Shown here one piece after another: positions 34,700 through 44,569 of a DNA stretch of 64,000 nucleotides. The notes beneath the pieces were generated by a model. It saw only the letters and a program-made list of their open reading frames with translations. It was not told the DNA's origin and ran no database searches. Made by a program: the position numbers and the translations under genes. Source of the DNA: Methylobacterium oryzihabitans (lineage in GTDB: Bacteria > Pseudomonadota > Alphaproteobacteria > Rhizobiales > Beijerinckiaceae); the NCBI RefSeq assembly GCF_004004555.2, contig NZ_SACP01000004.1:228962-292961 (forward strand), read 5' to 3'. Within the stretch, counting starts at the first letter, position 1; each line of letters opens with the position of its first letter.

Positions 34700-36517
34700 T
34701 CACGCGGTCTCCCCGACAGAGGCCCGGCGCTGGCGGTCGAGTTCCTCGCTGTAGCGCCGCAGGGTGTGCTTCTCGCTGAGCAGCCCGATCACCCGCGCGC
34801 TCTGGCGGCTCTCGACCACCGCCAGGGCCTCGCTCTCGGTGCGGTCGAACTGCGCCACCGCCTCCTTGGCGTTCATCTGCGGCAGCAGCACGTCGCCGCC
34901 GTGGCGCAGGACGTCGGCGACGCGGGCGGAGCCGGCCTCGCCGTCGAGGGTCTCGGCGTGGGCCTCGGGCACCAGCACGATCCCGGCGTAGCGGCCGGCC
35001 TCGTCGAGGGCGACGACCTGGGTGGCGGCGCCGAGGGGGAAGGCGCGGCGGAAGGCGGCGAGCGTCGCGTCGGCGCGCACCGTGCGCACGTCGCGGCGCA
35101 TGAGCTGGCCGACCGTCAGGGTGCGGATCCAGCCGACGTCGTGGGCGCTGCGGATGCTCTCGCCGCGCAGGTGGAAGCGCCAGGTCGCGAACGAGTAGCC
35201 GAAGGTCTTGCGCACGGTCAGCGACGAGGCGATCACCGCGACGAGAACGAGGCCGGTGATCGGGAAGTCGCCGGTCACCTCCAGCGCCAGGAAGGTCATC
35301 GTCATCGGCCCGCCGATCACCGCGACGGCGAGCGCGCTCATCCCGACGATCGCGTAGGTGACGGGCGGCAGCATCGTGGCGAGGAGGGGCGCGCCGAGGA
35401 TCGCGAAGATCTTGCCGGCCAGCGCGCCGAGGAACAGCGAGGCGAAGAACAGCCCGCCGCGAAAGCCGCTGCCGATCGAGATCGCCGAGGCCAGGGCCTT
35501 GGCGAGGAACAGCAGCGCGAGGGCGACGGCGCCGGCGTCGGCCTCCTCGCCGAGGTTGAGGTGCAGGGCGCCGTGGCCGGCGGAGAGCACCTGCGGCGTC
35601 GCGACGAGCGCCAGCGCCCCGACGAGCAGCCCGCCGACCGCCGGCCGGGCGAGGCCCGGGACCCGGGTCCGGCGCGCCGCCGCCTCGACCAGGGTGACGC
35701 CCTGCATGATGAGGATGCCGAGCCCGGCGCAGAGCAGCCCGAGGGCGAGCGTCGGCAGGTAGTCGGCGGGGCCGACCGCCGGGGTGGCGGCGAGCGTGAC
35801 GACCGCCTCGGGCCCCAGCACCGCCCGGGCCATGAATGTGCCGGCGAGCGCCGCGGTGACCACCGGCGTCAGCGACGCGATGGCGTAGGTGCCGATGATG
35901 AGCTCGAAGGCGTAGAACGCCCCGGTGAGCGGGGCGTTGAAGGCCGCGGCGATCGCCGCCGCGGCGCCGCACCCGACCAGCACCCGCAGGTCGGAGCGCC
36001 GCAGCCCGAAGCTCTGGCCGAGGCGCGAGGCGAGGCCGGCGGCGATCTGGGTGTAGCCGGCCTCCAGCCCGACGGAGGCGCCGCAGCCGTTGGAGAGGAC
36101 GCTCTGCACCGCGACCAGGACCGAGTCGCGCAGGCTGACCCGACCGCCATGCAGGGCGTTGGCCTCGATCGGGTCGATCACCGGCCGCTCGGGGCTGCGC
36201 CGGACCTTGTTGCCGAGCCAGATCGCCAGCCCGAGCAGCGCCCCGCCGAGGGCCGGGATCGTGAGGGCGGCCCAGGCCGCCAGGACCGGCGCGGCGCTCA
36301 GGCGCGTGTCGAGGTCGAGCCCGTACAGCGCCCGGTGCGCCTCCTGCGCCGCCCAGGCCATGGCGCTGACGACGAAGCCCGAGACGCAGCCGACGGCGGC
36401 CGCGAGGGCGACGAGGCCGAGTTCGCTGCCGCGCACGAGCGCGCGCAGATGCCCGGGGGCTCGCACGACCGCGCTGTCCGCGAGACGGCGGCGGGCTCGG
36501 TCGGTCTGCGTCACCAT
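34700..36517 (-). CDS. ClC-family chloride channel/transporter with C-terminal CBS domains
   Basis: From ATG 36517 the protein is 605 aa. Its membrane part (about 30-440) has ClC signatures: SNGCGASVGLEAGYTQIAAG, containing the candidate gating glutamate, then FNAPLTGAFYAFE and GSGFRGGLFFASLFLGALAG. The C-terminal 140 residues form two CBS motifs (VGQLMRRDVRTVRADATLAA; VLLPQMNAKEAVAQFDRTES) that may bind nucleotide. The first motif has VGLEAG instead of the usual GREGP, as in ClcB-like branches, so channel and exchanger cannot be told apart. An open extension to 36646 has no family similarity. It is convergent with the M16 gene. Confidence 0.92.
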   Translation of the reverse strand: MVTQTDRARRRLADSAVVRAPGHLRALVRGSELGLVALAAAVGCVSGFVVSAMAWAAQEAHRALYGLDLDTRLSAAPVLAAWAALTIPALGGALLGLAIWLGNKVRRSPERPVIDPIEANALHGGRVSLRDSVLVAVQSVLSNGCGASVGLEAGYTQIAAGLASRLGQSFGLRRSDLRVLVGCGAAAAIAAAFNAPLTGAFYAFELIIGTYAIASLTPVVTAALAGTFMARAVLGPEAVVTLAATPAVGPADYLPTLALGLLCAGLGILIMQGVTLVEAAARRTRVPGLARPAVGGLLVGALALVATPQVLSAGHGALHLNLGEEADAGAVALALLFLAKALASAISIGSGFRGGLFFASLFLGALAGKIFAILGAPLLATMLPPVTYAIVGMSALAVAVIGGPMTMTFLALEVTGDFPITGLVLVAVIASSLTVRKTFGYSFATWRFHLRGESIRSAHDVGWIRTLTVGQLMRRDVRTVRADATLAAFRRAFPLGAATQVVALDEAGRYAGIVLVPEAHAETLDGEAGSARVADVLRHGGDVLLPQMNAKEAVAQFDRTESEALAVVESRQSARVIGLLSEKHTLRRYSEELDRQRRASVGETA

Positions 36518-36696
36518 CGGATCCGGGCGGCGGGGTCGGGAGGTCCCGAGGGTGTAGGGCGCCGCGGCGGCTCCGTCGACGGATTTCGCGGGTCCCACGA
36601 GGGCCGGACGACCGTCGCGGCGCAGATTTCCCCGCTCCGCGCGCAACGGGCGCTTGTCAGCGCCGCGCGGGCAGACTACATCCCGCCTCGTCGCCG

Positions 36697-36773
36697 GCCG
36701 CCATAGCTCAGTTGGTTAGAGCGCTAGATTGTGGATCTAGAGGTCCCCCGTTCGAGCCGGGGTGGCGGTACCA
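36697..36773 (+). tRNA. tRNA-His (GTG), alphaproteobacterial type without G-1
   Basis: A complete cloverleaf including encoded CCA: acceptor GCCGCCA/TGGCGGT, D arm GCTC...GAGC, anticodon stem CTAGA/TCTAG around loop TTGTGGA (anticodon GTG, His), T arm CCCCG-TTCGAGC-CGGGG. The discriminator is A73, preceded by T72, and G1 pairs with T72 as a wobble. This is the exceptional identity reported for some alphaproteobacteria, rather than the usual G-1:C73. No intron; the gene stands alone. Confidence 0.95.
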
Positions 36774-36862
36774 TCGACTCCCAGACGCAGCGATGATCCG
36801 GAACGTGCCGCGGCGGCACCGCCTCCGGTCGCGCATACTTCCTCCCGCCGTAGCCCGAGGCC

Positions 36863-37579
36863 TCACGCGACGACCACGATCCGCGGGTGCAGGTCGCGCT
36901 GCCGCGCCAGGGCGAGCCGGGCGGCGTCGGGCAGGAGGCCCACCGTCGCGCGCAGCGGCAGTCCCGACCGGTCGATGTGCCACTCGGCGCCGGCCGGCGT
37001 CAGCCGGACCGAGGGCGGGTGGACCGCCAGCCCCTCCCCGCTCGCCTTCAGGCACGCCTCCTTGAGCGTCCACAGGTCGAGGGCGTGACCCGGCCGCCGC
37101 GCCGCCGGCAGGGCGCGGAACGCCGCGAGTTCGTCCGGATGCAGGACGTGCGGGGCGAGGGCGTCCCAGTCGACCGGCCGCGCCGCGCCCTCGACGTCGA
37201 TGCCGACCCGGCCGCCGCGGGCCAGCGCGACCGCGACCCAGCCGGCGCCGTGGCTGAGATTGAAGTCGAGGTCGAGGTCGACCGCCTCCCTTAGGAACGG
37301 CCGGCCGCGCCCGTCGCGGGCGAGGACGAGATCGGCCGGCGCGCGCCCGAGCAGCGGCGCCGCGAGGTGGCGCAGCAGCCCGTGCGCCGCCTCGCGCTCC
37401 AGCCGGTCCTGCGGCTGCCGGTAGCGGGCGATGCGGGCACACTCGTCGGGCGGCAGCGCGAGCCGGCGGGGCGGCAGCACCTCGCCGACCCGGCCCGCCG
37501 GGATCGCCACCGCGACCGCCTCGCCCGGCGCCAGCCGGGCCGCGGCCGCCGCCGCCTCGTCGATCGTCCCGTCCTCCAT
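36863..37579 (-). CDS. 4'-phosphopantetheinyl transferase (Sfp type)
   Basis: This 238-aa enzyme transfers phosphopantetheine from CoA to a carrier-protein serine. The magnesium-binding motif RVGIDVEGAARPVDW and the WTLKEACLKASGEGL motif, both diagnostic for the superfamily, are present, together with DFNLSHGAGWVAVAL. The Sfp-like length suggests carrier proteins of secondary or fatty-acid-type pathways, but no synthase genes are nearby. ATG 37579 is chosen; the open frame upstream runs inside the LysR gene. It lies 56 bp after lysR in the same direction. Confidence 0.93.
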   Translation of the reverse strand: MEDGTIDEAAAAAARLAPGEAVAVAIPAGRVGEVLPPRRLALPPDECARIARYRQPQDRLEREAAHGLLRHLAAPLLGRAPADLVLARDGRGRPFLREAVDLDLDFNLSHGAGWVAVALARGGRVGIDVEGAARPVDWDALAPHVLHPDELAAFRALPAARRPGHALDLWTLKEACLKASGEGLAVHPPSVRLTPAGAEWHIDRSGLPLRATVGLLPDAARLALARQRDLHPRIVVVA

Positions 37580-37635
37580 CGCCCCTCCGGCCGCGCCGCA
37601 AGGCCAGTACGGCAGGGGGGCGTTCCGGTCGAGGG

Positions 37636-38595
37636 TCAGGCGCGCAGCGCCCGGGGCGCCTCGCCGCTCTCCTCGTCCTCGCCCGGGCTGCGACCGGCGA
37701 GGTGGAGCGCGAGGTGCCGTCCGGCGAAGTCGATGAAGCTGCGGGTCTTGGCCGGGAGCAGGCGCGAGGTCGTCACGATGGAGACCGGGGTCGGGGACGG
37801 GCTCCACTCCGGCAGCACCCGCCGCAACGCGCCCGCCTCGACCGCTGCCTGCGCCTCCGCCTCCTGGAGCAGGGCGATGCCGTGGCCGGCCGCCGCGAAG
37901 CGCCGGGCGAGGGCGACGCTGTTGCAGGACACGATGCCGGCCGCCGGGACCACCGCGGCGGCGCCGTCGCGGGTCAGGCGCCAGACGCTCGACGTCGAGG
38001 GCAGTCCGAGCAGGATCGCGGAGTGAGCGGCGAGGTCCCGGGGCTCGGCCGGAATGCCGGCGCGATCGAGATAGTCCGGCGCCGCAAACAGGCCGTTGTC
38101 GATCTGCGCGACCCGGCGGGTGATCAGGGACGTCTCGCGCGGCTCCTCGACCGCGATCGCGAGATCGTAACCCTCCTGCGCCAGATCGACCATCGTCGGC
38201 CGCAGGTCGACGTGGACCCGCACGTGCTCGTGGCGCCGGCAATAGGCCGACACGACCGACGAGACGTGGTCGAGCACCCAAGGGTCGGACGGGGCCGCGA
38301 GCTTCAGCAGCCCGCTCGGGCCGCGCGCCTGCGCGATCAGGTCGTCGAAGGTCCGCTCGGCCTCCTCCACCAGCCGCGTCGCCTGCTCGTAATAGGCCTC
38401 GCCGTAGGAGGTGAGCACCAGCTTGCGGGTGGTCCGGTCGAGCAGACGCAGCCCGATCGCGGCCTCGAACTGCGTGATCCTCCGCGACAGCGAGGAGATC
38501 GGCACGTCGAGAGCCGCCGCGGCCTGGCTGAAGCTCTTCCGCTTCGCCACCTCGACGAACAGCGCCATGTCGCGCAGCACTTGCGGGTGAGCCAA
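37636..38595 (-). CDS. LysR-family transcriptional regulator
   Basis: This 319-aa protein has an N-terminal winged helix-turn-helix (MALFVEVAKRKSFSQAAAAL, SSLSRRITQFEAAIGLRLLD) and a C-terminal effector domain with GYDLAIAVEEP and GHGIALLQEAEA. It resembles the AaeR/DmlR-like subgroup. TTG 38595 is preferred because GGAGGT lies five bases before it; ATG nine codons later is the alternative. It is divergent from argJ across 230 bp that include an AT-rich patch (38640-38700) likely to hold its promoter. The target is not evident; the downstream PPTase may be co-transcribed. Confidence 0.92.
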   Translation of the reverse strand: MAHPQVLRDMALFVEVAKRKSFSQAAAALDVPISSLSRRITQFEAAIGLRLLDRTTRKLVLTSYGEAYYEQATRLVEEAERTFDDLIAQARGPSGLLKLAAPSDPWVLDHVSSVVSAYCRRHEHVRVHVDLRPTMVDLAQEGYDLAIAVEEPRETSLITRRVAQIDNGLFAAPDYLDRAGIPAEPRDLAAHSAILLGLPSTSSVWRLTRDGAAAVVPAAGIVSCNSVALARRFAAAGHGIALLQEAEAQAAVEAGALRRVLPEWSPSPTPVSIVTTSRLLPAKTRSFIDFAGRHLALHLAGRSPGEDEESGEAPRALRA

Positions 38596-38825
38596 GCGAG
38601 ACCTCCAGGCCGGGGCGTCATGAGCGATGACCCTGCGATAACTGAGCCTCTAGGTGATATTTTGCAACTCTAGATCCGAATTTTCCCATGGTCCTTCGTC
38701 CTCTGGAGGCCTTGGAAAACATCTTTCCGGTTCCGCCGGCCGCCTCCCGACGGGAAGGGGTGTCAGGTTGACGGGACCGCGCCCGGGGGCAACAAGCACG
38801 GCGCCGCACAGGATCGGAGCGCCGC

Positions 38826-40064
38826 ATGTCCCATCCCGTCTCCCCGCTCGCCCCGCAGACCCTCCCCGAACTGCCGCCGGTCGCGGGGGTGCGCCTCGCC
38901 ACCGCGCAGGCCGGGATCCGCTACAGGGGACGCACCGACGTCCTCCTCGCCGTGTTCGCGCCCGGCACCCAGGCCGCCGGGGTGTTCACCCGCTCGAAAT
39001 GCCCGTCGGCGGCGGTGGACTGGTGCCGCGGGCAGTTGCCCGGGGGCGAGGCGCGGGCGCTGGTCGTCAATTCCGGCAACGCCAACGCCTTCACGGGGCT
39101 GAAGGGACGCGAGGCGGTCGAGCTCACCGCCCGCATCGCCGCCGGGGCGGCCGGCTGCGCCCCCGGCCAGGTCTTCATCGCCTCGACCGGCGTGATCGGC
39201 GAGCCCCTCGACGCGACGAAGTTCGAGGGCGTGCTCGCCGATTGCGCCGCCTCGGCCGGGTCCGGGCCGGAGACCTGGGCCGAGGCCGCCCGGGCGATCA
39301 TGACCACCGACACCTTCCCGAAGCTCGCGACCCGCCGGGTGCGCCTCGGCGACGCCGAAGTGACGCTCAACGGCATCGCCAAGGGCGCCGGGATGATCGC
39401 CCCGGACATGGCGACGATGCTGTCCTTCGTCGTCACCGACGCGGCGCTGCCGGCCGCCGTTCTCCAGGCCCTGCTGGACCGCGGCGTGCGCCAGAGCTTC
39501 AACTGCGTCACCATCGACGGCGACACCTCGACCTCCGACACCCTGATGCTGTTCGCGACCGGAGCGGCCGGCAACGACGCGGTCGCCTCGGCGGAGGATC
39601 CGCGCCTGCGCGACTTCGCGGCGGCCCTCGACGACCTCCTGGCCGAGCTCGCCCAGCTCGTCGCCCGCGACGGCGAGGGCGCGCGCAAGTTCGTCACCGT
39701 GCGGGTCGAGGGCGCGACCGACGACGCCTCCGCCCACCGGATCGCGATGTCGATCGCCAACTCGCCGCTGGTGAAGACCGCGGTGGCGGGCGAGGACGCC
39801 AATTGGGGGCGGGTGGTGATGGCGGTGGGCAAGGCCGGCGAGCCCGCCGACCGCGACCGGCTCGCGATCTGGTTCGGCGACGTGAGGGTGGCGGTCGCGG
39901 GCGCCCGCGACCCCGACTACGACGAGGCCGAGGCCTCGGCGGCGATGCGCCGGCAGGACATCGTGATCCGGGTCGGTCTCGGCCTCGGCGAGGGCACGGC
40001 GCGGGTATGGACCTGCGACCTGACCAAGGCCTATGTCGAGATCAACGGGGATTACCGCTCGTGA
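38826..40064 (+). CDS. argJ: Glutamate N-acetyltransferase/amino-acid acetyltransferase (ArgJ)
   Basis: This 412-aa enzyme of the cyclic arginine pathway moves acetyl from N-acetylornithine to glutamate. The self-cleavage motif [15 protein letters not shown] contains the nucleophile Thr197, at which the precursor splits into alpha and beta chains. [19 protein letters not shown] and the C-terminal [14 protein letters not shown] are also typical. A TTGACG at 38768 with a weak -10 may be its promoter. GGAG lies just upstream of ATG 38826. Its stop overlaps the next gene (GTGA). Confidence 0.97.
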   Translation: MSHPVSPLAPQTLPELPPVAGVRLATAQAGIRYRGRTDVLLAVFAPGTQAAGVFTRSKCPSAAVDWCRGQLPGGEARALVVNSGNANAFTGLKGREAVELTARIAAGAAGCAPGQVFIASTGVIGEPLDATKFEGVLADCAASAGSGPETWAEAARAIMTTDTFPKLATRRVRLGDAEVTLNGIAKGAGMIAPDMATMLSFVVTDAALPAAVLQALLDRGVRQSFNCVTIDGDTSTSDTLMLFATGAAGNDAVASAEDPRLRDFAAALDDLLAELAQLVARDGEGARKFVTVRVEGATDDASAHRIAMSIANSPLVKTAVAGEDANWGRVVMAVGKAGEPADRDRLAIWFGDVRVAVAGARDPDYDEAEASAAMRRQDIVIRVGLGLGEGTARVWTCDLTKAYVEINGDYRS

Positions 40065-40768
40065 GGGGACCCGCCGGCGCCCTGCTCGCCGTCCTCCTCC
40101 TCGCCGGACCCGCCGCCGCGGAGGAGCCCGGGCGGATCGTGGTCACCGGGCAGGCCAGCGCCGAGATCGCGCCCGACTTCGCCACCGTCGAGGTCGCGGT
40201 CGAGACCCGCGGCGCGACGCCCGGCGCGGCCCTCGACCAGAGCAGCGGCGCGGCCGCGAAGGTCGTGGCGCTCGCCCGGGAGTTCGGGGCCGCGGGCCCC
40301 GACGTCGCGACGACGGCGGTCGTCCTGCGGCCGGCCACCCGCAGCCAGCGCGACCCGAACGGGGTGGTGAGGGAGGTGGCCGACGGCTATCAGGCGGTCA
40401 ACGCGGTGCGGATCCGGCTGCGCGACCTGCCGCGCCTCGGCGCCCTCGTGCGCCGGATCGTCGACACCGGGGCCGACCGGATCAACGGCATCGGCTTCGG
40501 CCTCCTCGATCCGGCCCGGGCCGAGGCCGGGATCGAGGCCGAGGCGGTGCGGGACGCCCGCCGGCGGGCCGAAGTCCTCGCGGAAGCGGCGGGCCTGCGC
40601 CTCGGCCGGGTCGAGCGCATCACCACCTCGCCGCAGGGCGCGGTGCCCCCGCCCTACCCGATGGCCCGGGCCCTCGCCGCCAAGGCGCCGGGCGCCAGCG
40701 TCCCGGTCGAGCCCGGCACGGTCGAGGTGGCCGCCTCGGTCGAGGTGACCTGGGCCATCGCCCCCTGA
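40061..40768 (+). CDS. Secreted SIMPL-domain (DUF541) protein
   Basis: From GTG 40061, overlapping the argJ stop, it is 235 aa. A signal peptide ([21 protein letters not shown]) is followed by a SIMPL domain: [51 protein letters not shown] and [22 protein letters not shown] proteins are periplasmic or outer-membrane-associated and of unclear function. The TGA stop is the first three bases of a 16-bp inverted repeat (copy B). Confidence 0.92.
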   Translation: MRGPAGALLAVLLLAGPAAAEEPGRIVVTGQASAEIAPDFATVEVAVETRGATPGAALDQSSGAAAKVVALAREFGAAGPDVATTAVVLRPATRSQRDPNGVVREVADGYQAVNAVRIRLRDLPRLGALVRRIVDTGADRINGIGFGLLDPARAEAGIEAEAVRDARRRAEVLAEAAGLRLGRVERITTSPQGAVPPPYPMARALAAKAPGASVPVEPGTVEVAASVEVTWAIAP

Positions 40769-40915
40769 GACGAAATCCGGAAGATCACATCCGGATTTCG
40801 TCTCACCCGCCCGCGCGGCGCCTGAGCGACGCCGATTTTCGCATCGCGAAAGCGATGGCACGGCGATCGCCGCGATCCGGCGGAATCGCCGAGCGAGCGA
40901 TCGACATCGTGTGAT
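40766..40915 (+). repeat. Dispersed intergenic palindromic repeat, copy B
   Basis: A perfect 16-bp inverted repeat (TGAGACGAAATCCGGA / TCCGGATTTCGTCTCA, 8-nt loop) spans 40766-40805 and starts on the stop codon of the SIMPL gene. Then come GCCCGCGCGGCGCCTGAGCG, ACGCCGATTTTCGCATCGCG and a module ending GAGCGATCGACATCGTGTGA. It may serve as a terminator, though no T-run follows. The rest of the gap to 41151 holds only a weak promoter-like TTGCCC-N17-ATACGA at 41038-41066. Confidence 0.8.
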
Positions 40916-41151
40916 CCCCGATCCGCGGCGGGTCCCTCACCTCAAGTCGTCCCGGGGGCAGGACACGCGCCGGAACCGGCCCGGCCGCCGTCATCCCGCC
41001 GACCGGCCCTGCCCTTGGGCAGCCGGCGGTCTGCACGTTGCCCGTGACACGGCGACAACAATACGACACAAAACCGTTCTTCCGCGCGGCGATTCGCGTC
41101 CCTTGCACGGGCCGGTTGCATTTCCTAAAAGGCCGGGGCCGGAGAATCTTC

Positions 41152-44097
41152 ATGCCAATCCGCAAAGCGTTCCGTCGATGGTTGCCGAATCATCGTCTCG
41201 CCGCTTTATTCGACAGCCGTTTCTATTTGCAGGCGAATCCCGACGTCGCTCAGGATGGCGTGAATCCGTTCGACCACTTCATGGCGTGCGGCTGGCGCGA
41301 GGGGCGGGACCCCTCGCGCTCCTTCTCGACCCTTCTCTACAAGGACAGCCGCCTCGGCGACGGGCAGGCCGACGTCAATCCGCTCGTCCATTACAGCAAG
41401 CTCAGCCGCGAGGTGCGGGCGCAGATCGACACGTCGTTCGCCTCCGATGCCCTCGAGATCCAGCGCAGCGTCATCAAGGATTATTTCGACGAGGACTATT
41501 ACCTCTCCAAGAACAACCTCAAGTTCGTCAAGGATCCGCTGTCGCACTATCTCCTGACCGGCTGGCGGCAGGGCTACGAGCCGAATCCGCACTTCTCGTC
41601 GCAGAACCACGTCAACCGGCACGGACACATCATCTACAGCGGGCTGTGCCCGTTCTACCACTACGTCTCGACGCACCAGCTGGCCGACGGAGGCCCGCCC
41701 CTCGTCAAGGTGTCGCGCGCCTCCGGCCGTCCGCAGGCCAAGTCGCCGCTCGACCTGCACCTCGTCATGCACACGATCCGGGACGCCTTCGATCCCGCCT
41801 TCTATCTGGCGCAGTACGCCGACGTGCGGGATTCCGGCATCGATCCGCTCCGGCACTACGCGCTGCACGGCTGGAAGGAGGGCCGCAACCCGTCGGAATT
41901 CTTCTGGAGCACGTTCTATCTCGACACCTACCGGGAGGCGATCGGCGACGATCCCAACCCGCTCTACCACTACGTCACCAAGGGGCAGACCCTCGGCCTG
42001 CGGCCCAACCCGTTCGGCGCGGACCTGTGGCCGGCGGCGACGGCGCCGGGCGAGGCGGAGTGGGACGCGGTTGCGCCCGCCGCCGACGTCGAGGCCAGCG
42101 ACGTCGTCGTGGTGATCCCGGTCTACAAGGGCTACGACGAGACCCTGCGGGCGGTGCACGCGGCGCTGACCCCGCAGGCGGCGCGGTTCGCCGTGCTGGT
42201 GGTCAACGACCGCGGCCCGGACCCGGAGCTGAACGCGGCGCTGGGCCGCCTCGCGGCGCGCGGGCTGTTCCGGTACGAGGAGAACCCGGCCAATCTCGGC
42301 TTCGTCGGCTCGGTGAACCGCGCCCTCGGCCTGTGCCGCGGCAAGGACGTCATCCTGCTGAACTCCGACGCGATCCCGTTCGGCGACTGGATCGACCGGA
42401 TGCTGTGGCACGCCGCCGCCCATCCCGACGCCGCCACCATCACGCCGTTCTCCAACAACGCCACGATCTGCAGCTATCCCCGCTTCAACCAGAACAACCG
42501 GGTCCAGCTCGAAGCGTCCCTGGCCGAGATCGACCGCTACGCGAGCGCCTGCAACGCGCGCGCCTCGTCCGAGATCCCGACCGGCGTGGGGTTCTGCTTC
42601 TACATGCGCGGCGCGGTGATCGACGCGATCGGCGCCTTCGACGAGGCCACGTTCGGCCGCGGCTACGGCGAGGAGAACGACTTCTGCCTGCGTGCCGCGA
42701 AGGCCGGCTACCGCAACCTGCTCGCGCACGACGTGTTCGTCTACCATTGCGGCGGCGTGTCGTTCGACAACACCTATCTCGACTCGCTGTCGGCGATCGA
42801 GAAGCGCCTGCTCGGCAAGCATCCCGACTACCTGACCCGGGTCTTCCGCTACATCGAGGCCGATCCGGCCCGCGACGCCCGCTTCCGGCTCGACCTCTAC
42901 CGGATCGCCCGCTACCTGGCCCGTTGGAAGGTCGCGGTCTTCGTCACCCACAACCGCGGCGGCGGCATCGCCACCCATGTCAGGGACGCGAGCGGGCGGC
43001 TGGCCCGGGAGGGCGTCAAGACCCTGATCCTGACCATCGCCGGCCGCCGGGCGATCCGGCTCTCGGCCCCGCCGGACCAGGACCTGCACCTGCCGGAGCC
43101 GTCCTTCGAGCAGCTCGATCTCGGCCGGCATGCCGACCTCCTCGCCGCGTTCCTCGGCTGGCTCGATCCCGCGATCGTCCACGTCCACTCGTTCGTCGGT
43201 CTCGACTGGGCCTCGACGCGCCGGATGATCGACATGGTGTCGGGCATGAGGAACTACTACTTCACGCTGCACGACTATTCGGCGGTGTGCCACCGCAACG
43301 ATCTCGTGACCCCGCTCGCCCGGTATTGCGGGCTGCCCGCGGCCGAGACCTGCCGGGCCTGCATCGCGATCGACCATCAGGCCGAGGACGTTCCCGACCC
43401 GGACGAGCGGCGGACCGTCTATGCCCGCTTCCTCTCGGGCGCGACGGGCGTGCTGGCCCCGTCCGGGGACATCGCCGAGCGCCTGCGGCCGTTCATCCCG
43501 GAGGCACGGATCGTGGTCCGGCCGCACGAGGAGCGGCTCACCGCCGCGGCGCAGCCGGCGCCGCGGGGCAGCTCGGCCGGCGGCGGCCCCTCGATCCTCC
43601 AGGTCGCCGCCATCGGCGCCCTCGGTCCGCACAAGGGCTCGGGCGTGCTGCACGACCTCGCCCTCGACGCGCGCCTGCGCAACCTCCCGATCCAGTACCG
43701 GATCGTCGGCTATTCCGACCGCTCCGACCGGATGGCCCAGGTCGGCGTGATCGAGTCCGGCGCCTACAAGTCCGACGGCGAGGCGATGGACCTCCTGCGC
43801 AGCCTGAAGATCGACCTCGTGATGATTCCGTCGATCTGGCCCGAGACCTACTGCTACGCGCTGTCGATCGCGCTGGCGGCGGGCATTCCGCCGGTGACGC
43901 TCGATCTCGGCGCCCAGGCGGAGCGGCTGCGCGCCACCGGCGAGGGCGTGCTGGTGCCCCCGTCCCTCCTGGAGGACCCGTCCGCCTTCAACGACCGGCT
44001 GCTCGCCACCCCGCTCGCCGAGGTCTATGGCCGCCGGCGGCGCTACGAGACCTTCGCCTATCCGAGCCTCCTGCGGGCCTATTACGAGGCGGCGTGA
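41152..44097 (+). CDS. Two-domain glycosyltransferase (GT2-GT4 fusion) with N-terminal NPDV/HY-GW repeats
   Basis: From ATG 41152 (GGAGA six bases upstream) the protein is 981 aa. Residues about 20-290 contain four degenerate units of the form FYL-NPDV-DPL-HY-GW-EGR-PS-F (20-58, 114-150, 212-251, 254-290). Residues 316-540 are a GT2 domain: VVVVIPVYKGYDETLRAV, LLNSDA and GRGYGEENDFCLRAAKAGY (catalytic ED). Residues 592-981 are a GT4-like domain: VAVFVTHNRGGGIATHV, GALGPHKG and IPSIWPETYCYALSIAL. No membrane segment is evident. It probably builds a surface glycan in the cytoplasm; donor and acceptor are unknown. Confidence 0.9.
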   Translation: MPIRKAFRRWLPNHRLAALFDSRFYLQANPDVAQDGVNPFDHFMACGWREGRDPSRSFSTLLYKDSRLGDGQADVNPLVHYSKLSREVRAQIDTSFASDALEIQRSVIKDYFDEDYYLSKNNLKFVKDPLSHYLLTGWRQGYEPNPHFSSQNHVNRHGHIIYSGLCPFYHYVSTHQLADGGPPLVKVSRASGRPQAKSPLDLHLVMHTIRDAFDPAFYLAQYADVRDSGIDPLRHYALHGWKEGRNPSEFFWSTFYLDTYREAIGDDPNPLYHYVTKGQTLGLRPNPFGADLWPAATAPGEAEWDAVAPAADVEASDVVVVIPVYKGYDETLRAVHAALTPQAARFAVLVVNDRGPDPELNAALGRLAARGLFRYEENPANLGFVGSVNRALGLCRGKDVILLNSDAIPFGDWIDRMLWHAAAHPDAATITPFSNNATICSYPRFNQNNRVQLEASLAEIDRYASACNARASSEIPTGVGFCFYMRGAVIDAIGAFDEATFGRGYGEENDFCLRAAKAGYRNLLAHDVFVYHCGGVSFDNTYLDSLSAIEKRLLGKHPDYLTRVFRYIEADPARDARFRLDLYRIARYLARWKVAVFVTHNRGGGIATHVRDASGRLAREGVKTLILTIAGRRAIRLSAPPDQDLHLPEPSFEQLDLGRHADLLAAFLGWLDPAIVHVHSFVGLDWASTRRMIDMVSGMRNYYFTLHDYSAVCHRNDLVTPLARYCGLPAAETCRACIAIDHQAEDVPDPDERRTVYARFLSGATGVLAPSGDIAERLRPFIPEARIVVRPHEERLTAAAQPAPRGSSAGGGPSILQVAAIGALGPHKGSGVLHDLALDARLRNLPIQYRIVGYSDRSDRMAQVGVIESGAYKSDGEAMDLLRSLKIDLVMIPSIWPETYCYALSIALAAGIPPVTLDLGAQAERLRATGEGVLVPPSLLEDPSAFNDRLLATPLAEVYGRRRRYETFAYPSLLRAYYEAA

Positions 44098-44150
44098 GGC
44101 GGCGCACGGAATCGCTTCCGCCCGGCATCCCGCACGGGCTATGTCGGGGG

Positions 44151-44567
44151 ATGGCCGATCCGCTCAAGCTTCTCCTCGTCGTCGCCGTCGCCCTCGTGGA
44201 CGCCGACGGGCGCGTGCTGCTGGCGCAGCGCCCTCACGGCAAGTCGCTGGCCGGGCTGTGGGAGTTCCCGGGCGGCAAGATCGAGCCCGGCGAGCGGCCG
44301 GAGGAGACGCTGATCCGCGAGCTCTCCGAGGAGCTCGGCATCGTCGTGAAGGAGGCCTGCCTCGCGCCCCTGACCTTCGCGAGCCACGCCTACGAGAGCT
44401 TCCACCTGCTGATGCCGCTCTACGTCTGCCGGCGCTGGGACGGCTTCGTGCAGCCGCGCGAGGGGCAGGCGCTCAAGTGGGTCCGCCCCCGCGATCTCGC
44501 GAGCTACCCGATGCCCCCTGCCGACCTGCCGCTGCTGCCGGCGCTCGTCGACCTGCTCGGGCCGTGA
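44151..44567 (+). CDS. mutT: MutT-type Nudix hydrolase ((d)GTP pyrophosphohydrolase)
   Basis: This 138-aa protein has a full Nudix box, GGKIEPGERPEETLIRELSE followed by ELGI, with the catalytic REL-EEL glutamates. The layout AVALVDADGRVLLAQRPHGK then LAGLWEFPGGK is the MutT 8-oxo-dGTP hydrolase pattern. Starts at ATG 44151, preceded by a G-rich run. It ends three bases from the convergent DUF427 gene. Confidence 0.93.
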   Translation: MADPLKLLLVVAVALVDADGRVLLAQRPHGKSLAGLWEFPGGKIEPGERPEETLIRELSEELGIVVKEACLAPLTFASHAYESFHLLMPLYVCRRWDGFVQPREGQALKWVRPRDLASYPMPPADLPLLPALVDLLGP

Positions 44568-44569
44568 GC

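Noticed and set aside
36863..38281. A longer phosphopantetheinyl transferase start (up to 472 aa)
   Set aside because: The upstream part runs inside the LysR gene and has no similarity; ATG 37579 gives the normal Sfp-type length.
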